A stretch of 64,000 bases of DNA. It comes from CAMFLJ01 sp965279255. GTDB taxonomy: Bacteria > Actinomycetota > Acidimicrobiia > Acidimicrobiales > Acidimicrobilacustridaceae. A program made the translations under genes and the position numbers. Shown here in pieces: positions 1 to 10,965 of the stretch. Position 1 is the stretch's first letter. Every line of letters begins with the position of its first letter. The stretch lies in contig OZ257146.1 in NCBI GenBank assembly GCA_965279255.1, positions 3,038,001-3,102,000 of the forward strand. Reading direction: 5' to 3'. The notes under the pieces are model-generated. The model searched no databases and had not been told where the DNA came from. It saw only the letters and a program-made list of their open reading frames with translations.

Positions 1-2
1 TC

Positions 3-194
3 GACGTCGACCTGCTGGCCGAGCGCGTGAAGCGGGCCGCCGACCTCGTGCAGCTGTGCCGCCGTCGCCTCGACGCGGCTCGGGTCGAGGTCACCCGCAT
101 CGTCGCCGACCTCGAGGCCGTGGCCCCGCTCGCTGCCGATGACGATCCCGAGGCCCCCGGCGACGGCACGGGCCTGTTCGCCACCGAGGCCTGA
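3..194 (+). CDS. xseB: Exodeoxyribonuclease VII small subunit, C-terminal part
   Basis: This is the last 63 codons of a gene cut by the left window edge. The visible protein opens with a helical stretch DLLAERVKRAADLVQLC, then RRRLDAARVEV, and ends in an acidic, disordered tail (GLFATEA). That pattern of a Leu/Ala helix, a conserved Cys and a second amphipathic helix is typical of XseB, the small cytoplasmic subunit that forms exonuclease VII with XseA and degrades single-stranded DNA to oligonucleotides. The stop lies four bases before the next start. An xseB followed by a prenyl diphosphate synthase is the same order as xseB-ispA in E. coli, which supports the call. The fragment is short, so the identity is likely rather than certain. 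Confidence 0.7.
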   Translation, partial: DVDLLAERVKRAADLVQLCRRRLDAARVEVTRIVADLEAVAPLAADDDPEAPGDGTGLFATEA

Positions 195-198
195 CGTC

Positions 199-1254
199 GT
201 GTCGACCGCCGCCCCCGCCGCGCTGGCGACGGTCGTCGGTCCCGTCGAGGCCCGCCTGCGAGAGGTCCTCGACGCCGAGACCCGACGATGGGCGGCCGTC
301 GATCCCGATCTCGAGGCGCCGATGGACTCGCTCGGCCGCTTCGTCCTGGCCGGCGGCAAGCGGCTGCGGCCGGCCTTCTGCCACTGGGCCTTCGTGGGCG
401 CCGGCGGTGCACCCGACGACCCCGCGGTGATCGACACCGGCGCCGCGTTCGAGCTGCTCCACGCCTTCGCCCTCGTCCACGACGACGTGATGGACGGCTC
501 CGCCACCCGGCGGGGCGAGCAGACCGTGCACGTCGAGTTCGACGCCACCCACGCCGGTGCCGCGTGGCGGGGCGAGTCCCGTCGGTTCGGGGAGGGCGTG
601 GCCATCCTCATCGGCGACCTCGCCGAGGTGTTCGCCGACCGGCTCATGACCGCCGCACCGAGCGCGGCGTTCTCGATCTGGAACGAGCTGAAGATCGAGC
701 TCAACGTGGGCCAGTACCTCGACGTGCTCGGCACGGCACGGGGCGGCACCGACCTGGCGACGGCCCGTCGCATCGCCCGCTACAAGTCCGGCAAGTACAC
801 GATCGAGCGGCCGCTCCACGTCGGCGCCGCCCTCGCCGGACGCCTCGACGAGCTCCAGGGCGCGCTGTCGGCCTACGGCGCCCCGCTGGGCGAGGCCTTC
901 CAGCTCCGCGACGACATCCTCGGCACGTTCGGCGATGCCGTCCGCACCGGCAAGCCCGTCGGCGACGACCTCCGCGAGGGCAAGCCCACCCCGCTGCTCG
1001 CCATCGCCCGGGAGCGGGCCACGGGCGCCGACGCCGCCCTCCTCGACCGGGTGGGCCGACCCGACCTCGGCCCCGACGAGATCGCCGCAATTCAGGCGCA
1101 GTTCACGACGAGCGGCGCCCGGGCGGAGATCGAGGACACCATCACGGCGCTCACCGACGAGGCCGTGACCTCGCTCGAGGGCGCGCCGCTGCTGCCGGTC
1201 GCCCTCGACGCCCTGCGGGAGCTCGCCGCCTACGTCGCCTCCCGCGACACCTGA
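199..1254 (+). CDS. idsA: Polyprenyl (geranylgeranyl-type) diphosphate synthase
   Basis: A trans-isoprenyl diphosphate synthase of 351 residues that condenses isopentenyl diphosphate with allylic diphosphates in the cytoplasm, feeding menaquinone, carotenoid or polyprenol synthesis. The first Mg-binding motif is DDVMD (residues 95-99, in LVHDDVMDGS). The second is DDILG (residues 238-242) rather than DDxxD, which is typical of actinobacterial IdsA-type GGPP or farnesylgeranyl synthases. GGKRLRP near residue 53 and TGKPVGDDLREGK after the second motif are also characteristic. I chose the GTG at 199 because it follows the upstream stop by four bases; a longer reading from 139 would overlap that gene. 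Chain length cannot be read from sequence alone. Confidence 0.9.
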   Translation: MSTAAPAALATVVGPVEARLREVLDAETRRWAAVDPDLEAPMDSLGRFVLAGGKRLRPAFCHWAFVGAGGAPDDPAVIDTGAAFELLHAFALVHDDVMDGSATRRGEQTVHVEFDATHAGAAWRGESRRFGEGVAILIGDLAEVFADRLMTAAPSAAFSIWNELKIELNVGQYLDVLGTARGGTDLATARRIARYKSGKYTIERPLHVGAALAGRLDELQGALSAYGAPLGEAFQLRDDILGTFGDAVRTGKPVGDDLREGKPTPLLAIARERATGADAALLDRVGRPDLGPDEIAAIQAQFTTSGARAEIEDTITALTDEAVTSLEGAPLLPVALDALRELAAYVASRDT

Positions 1255-1272
1255 CCCGAACCTGCCCCTCAC

Positions 1273-1311
1273 TGGCTCACGTCGTCAGGCATGACCTGAC
1301 CAGGTGAGCCA
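1273..1311. terminator. Palindrome between convergent genes (family A, copy 1)
   Basis: Outer arms TGGCTCAC (1273-1280) and GTGAGCCA (1304-1311) enclose inner arms TCAGG (1285-1289) and CCTGA (1295-1299). It lies between the stop of the prenyl synthase and the stop of the convergent hydrolase, so it can act as a bidirectional terminator. No U-tract follows. A 39-base element of the same design and outer sequence lies at 6201-6239. Confidence 0.55.
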
Positions 1312-1326
1312 CGGAGGGCGGATCGG

Positions 1327-1983
1327 TCAGAGGGTGGCGAAGTGGGCGATGGCCTCGGTGAGGGGGAGGTCGAGGACGTCGATCTCGGCCGCCACCGCCG
1401 CCACCCAGTCGGGCCGGTTCCGGGCGCTGACCGCGATGGGGCTCTCGAGGGCCGACCCCTCGATGGCGAAGCGCACGAAGTCGAGGGCGTAGTCCGGTGG
1501 GCGGACGTCGCGGCTGAGCTCGAGCAGGGCATAGGGGTCGGGGGTGCTGCCGTCGCCCACCGGGAGGACGTGCACGGAGGGCGACGGAGGCTGCGGACCG
1601 CCACCGGCGATGCCGGAGCCGTCGGCCAGCACGATGCCGTGCACCCCCTCGGGGCGGGCGCCGGCGATCAGGAGGGCCACCCACGCCCCCAGACCGCGGC
1701 CGACGACCGTGCACGGGCCCTTGGTCGTCAGCACCACGTCGACGTCGGCCATGAGCGACTCGGGCATGTAGCCGCCGCCGACCGGCACCTCGCTCTCGCC
1801 GTGGCCGGTGAAGTCGAGCGCCAGCACCGGGCCCGGCCAGCCCTCGGTCCACACCGGGCGGGCCTCGGGCGAGTGCTCGCCGAGGCCGTGGAGGATCAAG
1901 AGCGGGCGACCCTCGCCATCGGCGAGCGTGTGCAGGGCGAGGCGGAGCCCACCGCTGACGACGGTCTCGGTTCGGCGGCTCAC
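1327..1983 (-). CDS. Alpha/beta hydrolase-fold protein lacking the nucleophile Ser
   Basis: A 218-residue alpha/beta-hydrolase-fold protein. The oxyanion-hole region LILHGLGEHS and the strand LDFTGHGES are clear. The nucleophile elbow, normally GxSxG, reads GRGLG at residues 95-99, so the catalytic serine is glycine (residue 97). It is therefore probably not a serine hydrolase and may be a binding or scaffold partner. The start is the GTG at 1983, which overlaps the TGA of the upstream hydrolase in a GTGA, implying translational coupling; a longer reading through that gene is a shadow. The protein is shorter than most hydrolases of this fold (250-300 residues). Substrate is unknown. Confidence 0.7.
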   Translation of the reverse strand: MSRRTETVVSGGLRLALHTLADGEGRPLLILHGLGEHSPEARPVWTEGWPGPVLALDFTGHGESEVPVGGGYMPESLMADVDVVLTTKGPCTVVGRGLGAWVALLIAGARPEGVHGIVLADGSGIAGGGPQPPSPSVHVLPVGDGSTPDPYALLELSRDVRPPDYALDFVRFAIEGSALESPIAVSARNRPDWVAAVAAEIDVLDLPLTEAIAHFATL

Positions 1984-2906
1984 CGGTACGGCTCCAGGAA
2001 CTCGAGGACCATGTCGGCGATCATGCGCGGCTGCTCCACGTGCAGGAAGTGGCCCACGTCCTCGAGGAACTCGAGGCGGCCTCCGGGCGGGACGTACGGA
2101 AGGACGTCGAGGGCCCGGCTCTTCCACCCCATGGGGTCGTCGCTGACGCCGGACAGCACGCCGAGGAACGGCAGGTCGAGGGCGGCCAGGTGCTCCATCG
2201 ACCAGATCGGGCGCCAGGGCCCGAACCCGCCGAGGTGGAGGAAGGGGTCGATCTTCCAGCGCCAGCCGTCGGCATCGCGCCGGGCCCCGACGGTGACGAG
2301 GTACTCGAGCCACTCCCGCGAGAGGCGGGGGTTCATCGGGGCGCGGCGGCTGGCCAGGCCCTCGATGGTGTCCGGGCGGCGCCGCAGCTCGTGGCGGCGG
2401 GCACTGCGGTCGAGGGTGGCGGTGAGGTCGGCCCGGCGCATGCGCCGGCGCTCGCGGTCGTTGACGTCGGGGGCCGAGAACGGCGACGGCAGCCCGTCGA
2501 GGTTCACGAACGCCCGCGCCAACGAGGGGTGGCCGTCGAGCATGTCGAGGATCTCTCCCCCGCCCTTGGAGTGCCCGATGATCGGGATCGGCCCGTCGGC
2601 CAGCGCGGTGATGGCGGCGAGGTGGTCGCGGACGTTGGCGGCCCAGCTGTAGTAGCGAGCGCGGTCGGAGTCGCCGTGACCGCGGGCGTCCCAGGCCACG
2701 ACGCGCCAGCCGGCGTCGGCGAGCATCGGCGCGAACACGTCGAAGGTGCGGGAGAAGTCGAAGCCGCCGTGCACGAGGGCGAGCATCGGCGCGTCGGGCT
2801 CGCCCCACTCGTTGACGGCGAGGCCGATGCCGCTGCTGTCCACCCGACCGGTGCGGTCGGGCGGCCGAGCCCCCGGGTAGCTGCGCGTCTCGATCTGCCC
2901 CTCCAC
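1980..2906 (-). CDS. Alpha/beta hydrolase
   Basis: A 308-residue serine hydrolase of the alpha/beta fold, probably cytoplasmic since no signal peptide is seen. It has the HGG oxyanion turn (LVHGGFDFSRTFD), the DARGHGDSD loop, and an intact nucleophile elbow GHSKGG with Ser about residue 113. The C-terminal part holds a conserved-looking VGHFLHVEQP, which supplies the catalytic His. The GTG at 2906 is preferred: longer readings would run into the divergent prfC. Its stop overlaps the start of the serine-less paralogous hydrolase downstream, so the two are probably made together, possibly as partners. Substrate cannot be predicted; esters, epoxides or C-C bonds are possible. Confidence 0.8.
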   Translation of the reverse strand: MEGQIETRSYPGARPPDRTGRVDSSGIGLAVNEWGEPDAPMLALVHGGFDFSRTFDVFAPMLADAGWRVVAWDARGHGDSDRARYYSWAANVRDHLAAITALADGPIPIIGHSKGGGEILDMLDGHPSLARAFVNLDGLPSPFSAPDVNDRERRRMRRADLTATLDRSARRHELRRRPDTIEGLASRRAPMNPRLSREWLEYLVTVGARRDADGWRWKIDPFLHLGGFGPWRPIWSMEHLAALDLPFLGVLSGVSDDPMGWKSRALDVLPYVPPGGRLEFLEDVGHFLHVEQPRMIADMVLEFLEPYR

Positions 2907-2991
2907 GGCGGCGAGCCTAGGGCGACGGCAGACACCTCCGGCCCGGTACCGACGTTCGCCGCTCGTCGGGGCCACCGGTACCCTCGCCGGG

Positions 2992-4578
2992 ATGCCCACC
3001 CCCGCCGACGAGGCCTCCCGGCGCCGAACCTTCGCCATCATCAGCCATCCCGACGCGGGCAAGACCACCCTCACCGAGAAGTTCCTCCTCTACGGCGGGG
3101 CGTTGTCGAGCGAGGCGGGCGCAGTGAAGGCCCGCACCGGGCGGCGCTCGGCGACCTCGGACTGGATGGCCCTCGAGCAGCAGCGCGGCATCTCGATCAC
3201 CTCGACCGTACTGCAGTTCCCGTACCGCGACTGCGTCGTGAACCTGCTCGACACCCCCGGCCACCGCGACTTCTCCGAGGACACCTACCGCGTGCTGGCC
3301 GCCGCCGACGCCGCGGTGATGGTGCTCGACGCCGCCAAGGGCATCGAGCCCCAGACCCTCAAGCTCTTCGACGTCTGCCGCCAGCGCGAGCTCCCGCTGC
3401 TCACCTTCATCAACAAGTGGGACCGACCGGGCCGCGAGCCGCTCGAACTGCTCGACGAGATCGAGAAGCAGATCGGGCTGGTCGTCACCCCCGTCACGTG
3501 GCCCGTCGGCATCGCCGGCGACTTCCGTGGCGTCATCGACCGCCGCGACGGGCTGTTCACCCGCTTCACCAGGGTCGCCCGCGGTGCCACCGAGGCTCCC
3601 GAAGAGGTCGTCGAGCCCGACCGGGCCGCGGCCGACGAGGGCGAGGCGTGGGATGCCGCCCTCGACGAGATCAGCCTGCTCGACGAGGTCGGCGCCGACC
3701 TCGACGTCGAGCTGTTCGTCGGCGCGCAGTCGACCCCGGCCTTCTTCGGCTCGGCGCTCACCAACTTCGGCGTGCGCAAGCTGCTCGACGCCGTCGTCGA
3801 CCTCGTGCCCTCCCCCAGCTCGCGCCCCGACGCCGAGGGCGAGGCCCGCGACCTCGACGACCCGTTCTCGGGCTTCGTGTTCAAGGTGCAGGCCAACATG
3901 GACCCGTCGCACCGCGACCGCATCGCCTTCCTGCGGGTGTGCTCCGGCAAGTTCGAGCGGGGCATGGTCATCACCCACGGCCCCACCGGCAAGCCCTTCG
4001 CCACCAAGTACGCCCACCAGGTCTTCGGCTCCGAGCGTGAGACCCTCGAAGAGGCCTTCCCGGGCGACGTCGTGGGCCTGGTCAACGCCACCGAGGTGCG
4101 CGTCGGCGACACCCTGTGGGTCGACCGTCCCGTGCAGTACCCCAGCATCCCCAGCTTCGCCCCCGAGCACTTCGCCGTGGCCCGGGTGCGCGACACCGGC
4201 AAGTACAAGCAGTTCCGCCGGGGCATCACCCAGCTCGACGAGGAAGGTGTCGTCCAGGTGCTGCGCGACATCGACCAGGGCGACAGCGCACCGGTGCTGG
4301 CCGCCGTGGGACCGATGCAGTTCGACGTCGCGGTCTACCGCCTCGAGAACGAGTTCGGCGCGCCGGTCGAGCTCTCGCCGACGAACTACCGCATCGCCCG
4401 CCGCACCGACCGGGCCAGTGCCGACCTCATCCAGGGCATGCGGGGTGTCCGAATCCTGCAGAAGTCCGACGGTACGCTCATGGCGCTGTTCGAGAGCCAG
4501 TACTGGCTCGAGCGGCTCGAGCTCGACAACCCCGATCTCGTTCTGGAGCGCCTCGTCGCCGAGGGCAGCGCCGGTTAG
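2992..4578 (+). CDS. prfC: Peptide chain release factor 3
   Basis: A 528-residue translational GTPase that recycles RF1 and RF2 from the ribosome after peptide release. The P-loop HPDAGKTT (residues 19-26), the G3 motif DTPGH (87-91) and the G4 motif NKWD (141-144) are all present, and the switch region QQRGISITST is typical of the EF-G/RF3 group. The C-terminal half carries the RF3 domains (PMQFDVAVYRLENEFG). Length matches the family (about 525-530). It is divergent from the hydrolase pair and followed 27 bases later by a secreted protein, with which it need not be functionally linked. Confidence 0.95.
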   Translation: MPTPADEASRRRTFAIISHPDAGKTTLTEKFLLYGGALSSEAGAVKARTGRRSATSDWMALEQQRGISITSTVLQFPYRDCVVNLLDTPGHRDFSEDTYRVLAAADAAVMVLDAAKGIEPQTLKLFDVCRQRELPLLTFINKWDRPGREPLELLDEIEKQIGLVVTPVTWPVGIAGDFRGVIDRRDGLFTRFTRVARGATEAPEEVVEPDRAAADEGEAWDAALDEISLLDEVGADLDVELFVGAQSTPAFFGSALTNFGVRKLLDAVVDLVPSPSSRPDAEGEARDLDDPFSGFVFKVQANMDPSHRDRIAFLRVCSGKFERGMVITHGPTGKPFATKYAHQVFGSERETLEEAFPGDVVGLVNATEVRVGDTLWVDRPVQYPSIPSFAPEHFAVARVRDTGKYKQFRRGITQLDEEGVVQVLRDIDQGDSAPVLAAVGPMQFDVAVYRLENEFGAPVELSPTNYRIARRTDRASADLIQGMRGVRILQKSDGTLMALFESQYWLERLELDNPDLVLERLVAEGSAG

Positions 4579-4605
4579 ACGACGACCCACGGAGACCGAC
4601 ATCCC

Positions 4606-6186
4606 ATGACGCAGTCGAGCGGTCCGAGACGTGCGCCCTGGCTGGCGCTCGTCGGCGTGTTGGTGGTCCTGGTGCTGGTGTGGGGGCTCTTCTCCTGGCG
4701 CGGGCGCGACGACTCCTCCTCCGACCAGGCCGACACCGCGTCGGCCGAGAAGGTCACCGAGACCACCGTCGAGGAGACCACGACCACCACGCTGCCGCCG
4801 TACGACGGCTGGGTGAACCCGGCCTCCTCGCAGGAGAAATGGGACGTCAAGGTCGACGGATACCTCACCTTCCGGGGGAACCCCACCCGCTCCTGGTACG
4901 GCGAGGGCCCGGTGCCGAACAACCCCCAGGTGCTCTGGTCGTACCCGAAGAACGGCTCGATGTGCGGCAAGTCGAGCGACGGCGGCAACACCCAGACCTG
5001 GTGCGGCGACGGCTGGACCGGCAACCCGAACGTGTTCGAGCGCGACGGCAAGACCTGGGTCTCGTTCGGCGGCTACGACTACGGCCTGCACTGGCTGAAC
5101 GCCGAGAACGGCGACGAGCTGGTGAAGACCTACAAGACCGGCGACCTGGCCAAGGGCTCGATGACCACCGACCCCGACGGCTACCCGCTCAGCTACAAGG
5201 GCTCGCGCGACAACAACTTCTACGTCGTGGCCACCGACCGGGGCGACACCCCCGAGGTGCTCTGGAAGCTCAACGCCTACGAGAACGGCGTCACCAAGGT
5301 CTGGAACGACGACTTCGACGGCGCCGCCATGATCATCGACGACTACCTCTTCGAGGGCGGCGAGAACAGCTGGTTCTACATCGTGAAGCTGAACCGGGGC
5401 TACGACGCCGCCGGCAAGGTCACGGTCGACCCGCAGATCGTCTTCAAGACCCCGGGCTGGGACGACCAGCTCAACCGCGACGTCCCCGACCGCCACTTCT
5501 CGATCGAGAGCTCGGTGGCCATCTCGGGCAACACCGTCTACTTCTCGAACTCGGCCGGCCTGGTGCAGGGCTGGGACATCTCCGGGCTGAAGCAGGGCGT
5601 CACCCCCACCCGGGTGTTCCGCTTCTGGACCGGCGACGACACCGACGCCACCATCACGATCGACAAGCAGGGCTTCCTCTACGTCGGCAGCGAGTGGGAG
5701 ACCCACAGCGCCCGGTCGAAGGAGGTGGGCCAGATGATGAAGCTCGACCCCTCCAAGCCCGACGACCCGCTGGTGTGGTCGCTCCCCGACCAGGTGGCGG
5801 GCAAGGCCGGTGTGTGGGCCACCCCCGCGCTCGGCGACGGTGTCGTCTACTTCGCCACCAACGGCGGACGGGTGCTCGCGGTCGACCAGCAGACCGGTGC
5901 CGTGGTGTGGTCGAAGAGCTTCGGCTCCCAGACCTGGCAGTCGCCGGTGGTGGTCGACGACACGCTGATCGAAGGCGACTGCGAGGGCAACCTCAACGCC
6001 TACGACGTCTCCGACCCCCGGGTCGACCCGCCGCTCAAGTGGACCGTGAAGCTCGACGGCTGCATCGAGGCCACCCCGGCGGTCTGGAAGGGCAAGATCT
6101 ACGTGGCGGCCCGCGGCGGCAAGTTCTACGCCATCGGCGATCCGTCGACCCCGGCCGTCACCGAGACCACCTCCGCCCCCCAGTAG
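4606..6186 (+). CDS. Membrane-anchored PQQ-type beta-propeller repeat protein
   Basis: A 526-residue protein with one N-terminal transmembrane segment (about residues 11-28, WLALVGVLVVLVLVWGLFSW), so it is anchored or exported with the bulk outside. A Ser/Asp- and Thr-rich linker (TTVEETTTTTLPP) follows. The rest contains PQQ/quinoprotein-like blade motifs such as TPALGDGVVYFATNGG, VDQQTGAVVWSKSFG and ATPAVWKGKIYVAARG. These blades usually bind partners or act as scaffolds; dehydrogenase catalytic residues were not identified. A short GGAG lies 11 bases upstream of the ATG. Function is unknown beyond an extracellular propeller. Confidence 0.75.
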   Translation: MTQSSGPRRAPWLALVGVLVVLVLVWGLFSWRGRDDSSSDQADTASAEKVTETTVEETTTTTLPPYDGWVNPASSQEKWDVKVDGYLTFRGNPTRSWYGEGPVPNNPQVLWSYPKNGSMCGKSSDGGNTQTWCGDGWTGNPNVFERDGKTWVSFGGYDYGLHWLNAENGDELVKTYKTGDLAKGSMTTDPDGYPLSYKGSRDNNFYVVATDRGDTPEVLWKLNAYENGVTKVWNDDFDGAAMIIDDYLFEGGENSWFYIVKLNRGYDAAGKVTVDPQIVFKTPGWDDQLNRDVPDRHFSIESSVAISGNTVYFSNSAGLVQGWDISGLKQGVTPTRVFRFWTGDDTDATITIDKQGFLYVGSEWETHSARSKEVGQMMKLDPSKPDDPLVWSLPDQVAGKAGVWATPALGDGVVYFATNGGRVLAVDQQTGAVVWSKSFGSQTWQSPVVVDDTLIEGDCEGNLNAYDVSDPRVDPPLKWTVKLDGCIEATPAVWKGKIYVAARGGKFYAIGDPSTPAVTETTSAPQ

Positions 6187-6200
6187 CCCATCCCAACCCG

Positions 6201-6239
6201 TGGCTCAGTTCGTCACGCTCCTGGTGACGTACTGAGCCA
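6201..6239. terminator. Palindrome between convergent genes (family A, copy 2)
   Basis: A 39-base palindrome: outer arms TGGCTCAGT (6201-6209) and ACTGAGCCA (6231-6239), inner arms CGTCAC (6211-6216) and GTGACG (6224-6229). It separates the convergent propeller and CDF genes. The outer arms match the element at 1273-1311 almost exactly, so this is a repeated cassette rather than a chance hairpin. Confidence 0.6.
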
Positions 6240-6244
6240 GAGGG

Positions 6245-7255
6245 TCAGTGGTCGTGGGGGTGGCCGTCGCCCTCGGGGCGGGTGGTGAAGGGCACGGGCA
6301 CCTCGACGCAGTCGCCGCACTCCACCTGGAAGGTGGTGTGCACGATCCCGAACCGCTCGCGCAGCTCGACGCTGGCGGCGTCGGCCAGGGCCTGGGCCCG
6401 ATGCAGGTCGGTGCCGTGAGCGAACTGGAGGTGGGCCGTGAGCGCCGGCGTCTCCGAGTCGAGCGACCACACGTGGAGGTGGTGCACGCCGGTGACGCCG
6501 GGCATCGCCTCGAGCGCCTCGGTGACCTGCTCGGAGTCGACCCCGCGGGGCGCCGCCTCGAGCAGCACGCCGATCGACTCCCGCAGCACCCCGATCACGG
6601 CCCAGATGACGAGCACCGAGATGAGGATGGATGCCAGGGGGTCGGCCCACTCGGCACCGAAGGCCCCGATGGCGACGGCCGCCACCACCACCCCGAGCGA
6701 GCCCAGCGCGTCGCCGGCGAGGTGCCAGAACGCCGCCCGGATGTTGAGCGAGCTCCCACTGCGGGAGAGGTACCAGGCGCTCAGGCCGTTCACGACGATG
6801 CCGAGCAGACCGACGACCAGCATCGGCCCGGCCTCGATGTCCTGGGGATCGCCGAAGCGCCCGACGGCCTCGACCACCACCCAGCCCGTGATGGCGAGCA
6901 GCACGGCGGAGTTGAGCAGCGCGGCGAGGACCTCGGCCCGCCCGTAGCCGTAGGTGCGGCGCTTGTTCGGCGGCCGGCTCACCAGGACCTGGCCGACGAG
7001 GGCCACGACCAGGGCGATGACGTCGGAGGCGTTGTGGAGCGAGTCGGCGGCCAGGGCGAGCGAGCCGACGGCGAACGCCACCACCACCTGCACCACCAGC
7101 AGGACGGTGTTGGCCCCGATGGCGACGATCAGGGCCGAGGTACGGCTGGGGACGTGCGAGTGCCCGGCATGGCCACCACCGCCGGCGCCGCGACCGTGAT
7201 GGTGGTCGTGGTCGCCGTCGTCGTGGTGCGGCGGGCCCTCGTGGTCGCTCGTCAC
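6245..7255 (-). CDS. czcD: Cation diffusion facilitator (Zn/Co/Cd exporter)
   Basis: A 336-residue CDF transporter of the inner membrane that exchanges divalent metal for protons. The N-terminus is His/Asp rich (HHDDGDHDHHH), and the C-terminus again (GDGHPHDH); both are likely metal-binding tails. Six hydrophobic segments can be traced. The intramembrane metal site has HNASD in TM2 and HLAGD in TM5, and the RRTYGYGRAEVLAALLN loop is typical of the CzcD group. The cytoplasmic C-terminal domain (VTGVHHLHVWSLDSETPALTAHL) has the CDF ferredoxin-like pattern. The start is GTG. Zn is the likely main substrate, but Co or Cd cannot be excluded. Confidence 0.92.
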   Translation of the reverse strand: MTSDHEGPPHHDDGDHDHHHGRGAGGGGHAGHSHVPSRTSALIVAIGANTVLLVVQVVVAFAVGSLALAADSLHNASDVIALVVALVGQVLVSRPPNKRRTYGYGRAEVLAALLNSAVLLAITGWVVVEAVGRFGDPQDIEAGPMLVVGLLGIVVNGLSAWYLSRSGSSLNIRAAFWHLAGDALGSLGVVVAAVAIGAFGAEWADPLASILISVLVIWAVIGVLRESIGVLLEAAPRGVDSEQVTEALEAMPGVTGVHHLHVWSLDSETPALTAHLQFAHGTDLHRAQALADAASVELRERFGIVHTTFQVECGDCVEVPVPFTTRPEGDGHPHDH

Positions 7256-7331
7256 CCCGCCATCCTCGCGCCACGGAGGCCTGCAGCCGACCCTTCCACC
7301 CCCGTGCTGCGACGGGCGTCACGCGGTCAGC

Positions 7332-7361
7332 TTGACGGCATCTTGGCGTAACGAGTGGAAT
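7332..7361 (+). promoter_or_regulatory. Candidate promoter of hppA
   Basis: TTGACG (7332-7337) is followed 18 bases later by TGGAAT (7356-7361), about 88 bases before the hppA start. The -35 is good and the -10 is a partial match, so this is a plausible housekeeping promoter seen by eye only. Confidence 0.4.
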
Positions 7362-7448
7362 CTGCCGCGCCCGTGCGTTCGGTTTTCGGCCGCGCGCGCT
7401 CGTGATGCTCCCGGCAACGAGGCCGGGACCGACCAACCAGGACGGACA

Positions 7449-9977
<2,529 letters not shown>

Positions 9978-10000
9978 CCGCCTCGGTCACCGCCTGACCG

Positions 10001-10040
10001 CTGCCCGCACCCGCCCCTCGAGGGGTCAGGGTGCGGGCAG
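10001..10040. terminator. Strong hairpin after hppA (family B, copy 1)
   Basis: A perfect 12-base stem, CTGCCCGCACCC (10001-10012) with its complement at 10029-10040, encloses a second palindrome CCCCTCGAGGGG. It lies between convergent genes, so a bidirectional terminator is likely. The CTGCCCG/CGGGCAG ends recur at 10902-10943 and 53611-53654. Confidence 0.6.
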
Positions 10041-10086
10041 CGTCGCGTCCGGGCCCCGCAGGGTGCCCGGATCCCCCGAGGTGGGC

Positions 10087-10263
10087 TCAGGCGGCGATGC
10101 GCTCCCGGTCCTCCGCGACCGGCGCCGCCCACGGCTCCCGGTCCGCTCCCGCGACGATCTCGTCCTCGAGCCCGTGGCCGGCGGCGGCCCGGGAGGCCAC
10201 GACGGCGGCCACCCCCGCCACGACGAGGGCGACGGCGGTCATCAGCAGCAGGACGAAGGTCAT
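10087..10263 (-). CDS. Small single-pass membrane protein
   Basis: A 58-residue protein with one N-terminal hydrophobic segment (MTFVLLLMTAVALVVAGVAA) and a short charged cytoplasmic or external tail (EDEIVAGADREPWAAP). The ATG at 10263 is preceded by AGGAG with good spacing, which supports real translation and this start over longer upstream readings. No family is recognised. It stands alone between hppA and the CoA-binding protein gene. Confidence 0.55.
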   Translation of the reverse strand: MTFVLLLMTAVALVVAGVAAVVASRAAAGHGLEDEIVAGADREPWAAPVAEDRERIAA

Positions 10264-10440
10264 GGGAACGGCTCCTGTCGATGGTCGTTCGCCGGAGGTG
10301 CTCCGGTACCCGTGTCCCTTCCCATCGAGGCCGACCGGGATCACCCCGGGGCGTTGCGATGCCGCGACGATCGAGAGACGGTCGCGTCACAGAGGAACGG
10401 ACGACTGACGAACTGCGAACGGACTCGGTGGGAGCGGGCG

Positions 10441-10860
10441 TCAGCCGAGGAGGCGGGGCCATTCGATGGCCGGGCAGCGGTCCATGACCACGTCGAGCCC
10501 GGCCGAGCTGGCCCGCCCGGCCGCCGTCTCGTCGATCACGCCCAGCTGCATCCACACCGCGCCCGCACCCAGCGCGATCGCCTCGTCGGCCACGGCCCCG
10601 GCCTCAGAGGAGCGGCGGAACACGTCGACCACGTCGACCGGCTCGCCCACGTCGGCGAGCGAGGCGACCACCGGGGTGTCGAGCCCCGCGTCGGCTCCCA
10701 CGCACGTGGGGTTCACCGGCACCACCCGCTTGCCGTGGTCGTGCAGGAACCGGGCCACGCGGTGGCTGGGCCGGTCGGGCCGCGGCGACCAGCCCACCAC
10801 CGCCCAGGTGCGGGTGTCGTTCAAGAGCCGCAGGATGACCTCGTCGCTCGTCGCGTCCAT
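10441..10860 (-). CDS. CoA-binding domain protein (YccU-like)
   Basis: A 139-residue cytoplasmic protein with the Rossmann-like CoA-binding fold seen in succinyl-CoA synthetase alpha subunits and in YccU. The strand-turn TWAVVGWSPRPDRPSHRVARF binds the nucleotide, KRVVPVNPTC is the second strand, and VDVVDVFRRS and AVWMQLGVIDETAA are hallmarks of the family; DRCPAIEWPRLLG closes it. Members are small, stand-alone proteins that bind CoA or acyl-CoA; a catalytic role is not established. Length equals the family norm. It is followed by a small hydrophobic gene and is not clearly in an operon. Confidence 0.88.
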   Translation of the reverse strand: MDATSDEVILRLLNDTRTWAVVGWSPRPDRPSHRVARFLHDHGKRVVPVNPTCVGADAGLDTPVVASLADVGEPVDVVDVFRRSSEAGAVADEAIALGAGAVWMQLGVIDETAAGRASSAGLDVVMDRCPAIEWPRLLG

Positions 10861-10901
10861 GCTCCAGTCCTACCCGCTGTCACCGGGCTGGTGACGCGAC
10901 A

Positions 10902-10943
10902 CTGCCCGCGTGCACCACGCCGGGGCGTGCGCATCGCGGGCAG
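10902..10943 (-). terminator. Hairpin downstream of the small membrane gene (family B, copy 2)
   Basis: Stem CTGCCCGCG (10902-10910) pairs with CGCGGGCAG (10935-10943), with an inner CACGCC/GGCGTG pairing. It follows the stop of the gene at 10966 on the minus strand. Its sequence closely matches the element at 53611-53654. Confidence 0.5.
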
Positions 10944-10965
10944 CGACGAGAGACGAAGGGGCCGC

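Noticed and set aside
2917..5706. Very long minus-strand open frame of over 900 codons across prfC and the propeller gene
   Set aside because: It is antisense to two well-supported genes, has no domain motifs, and its composition is the mirror expected in GC-rich coding DNA.
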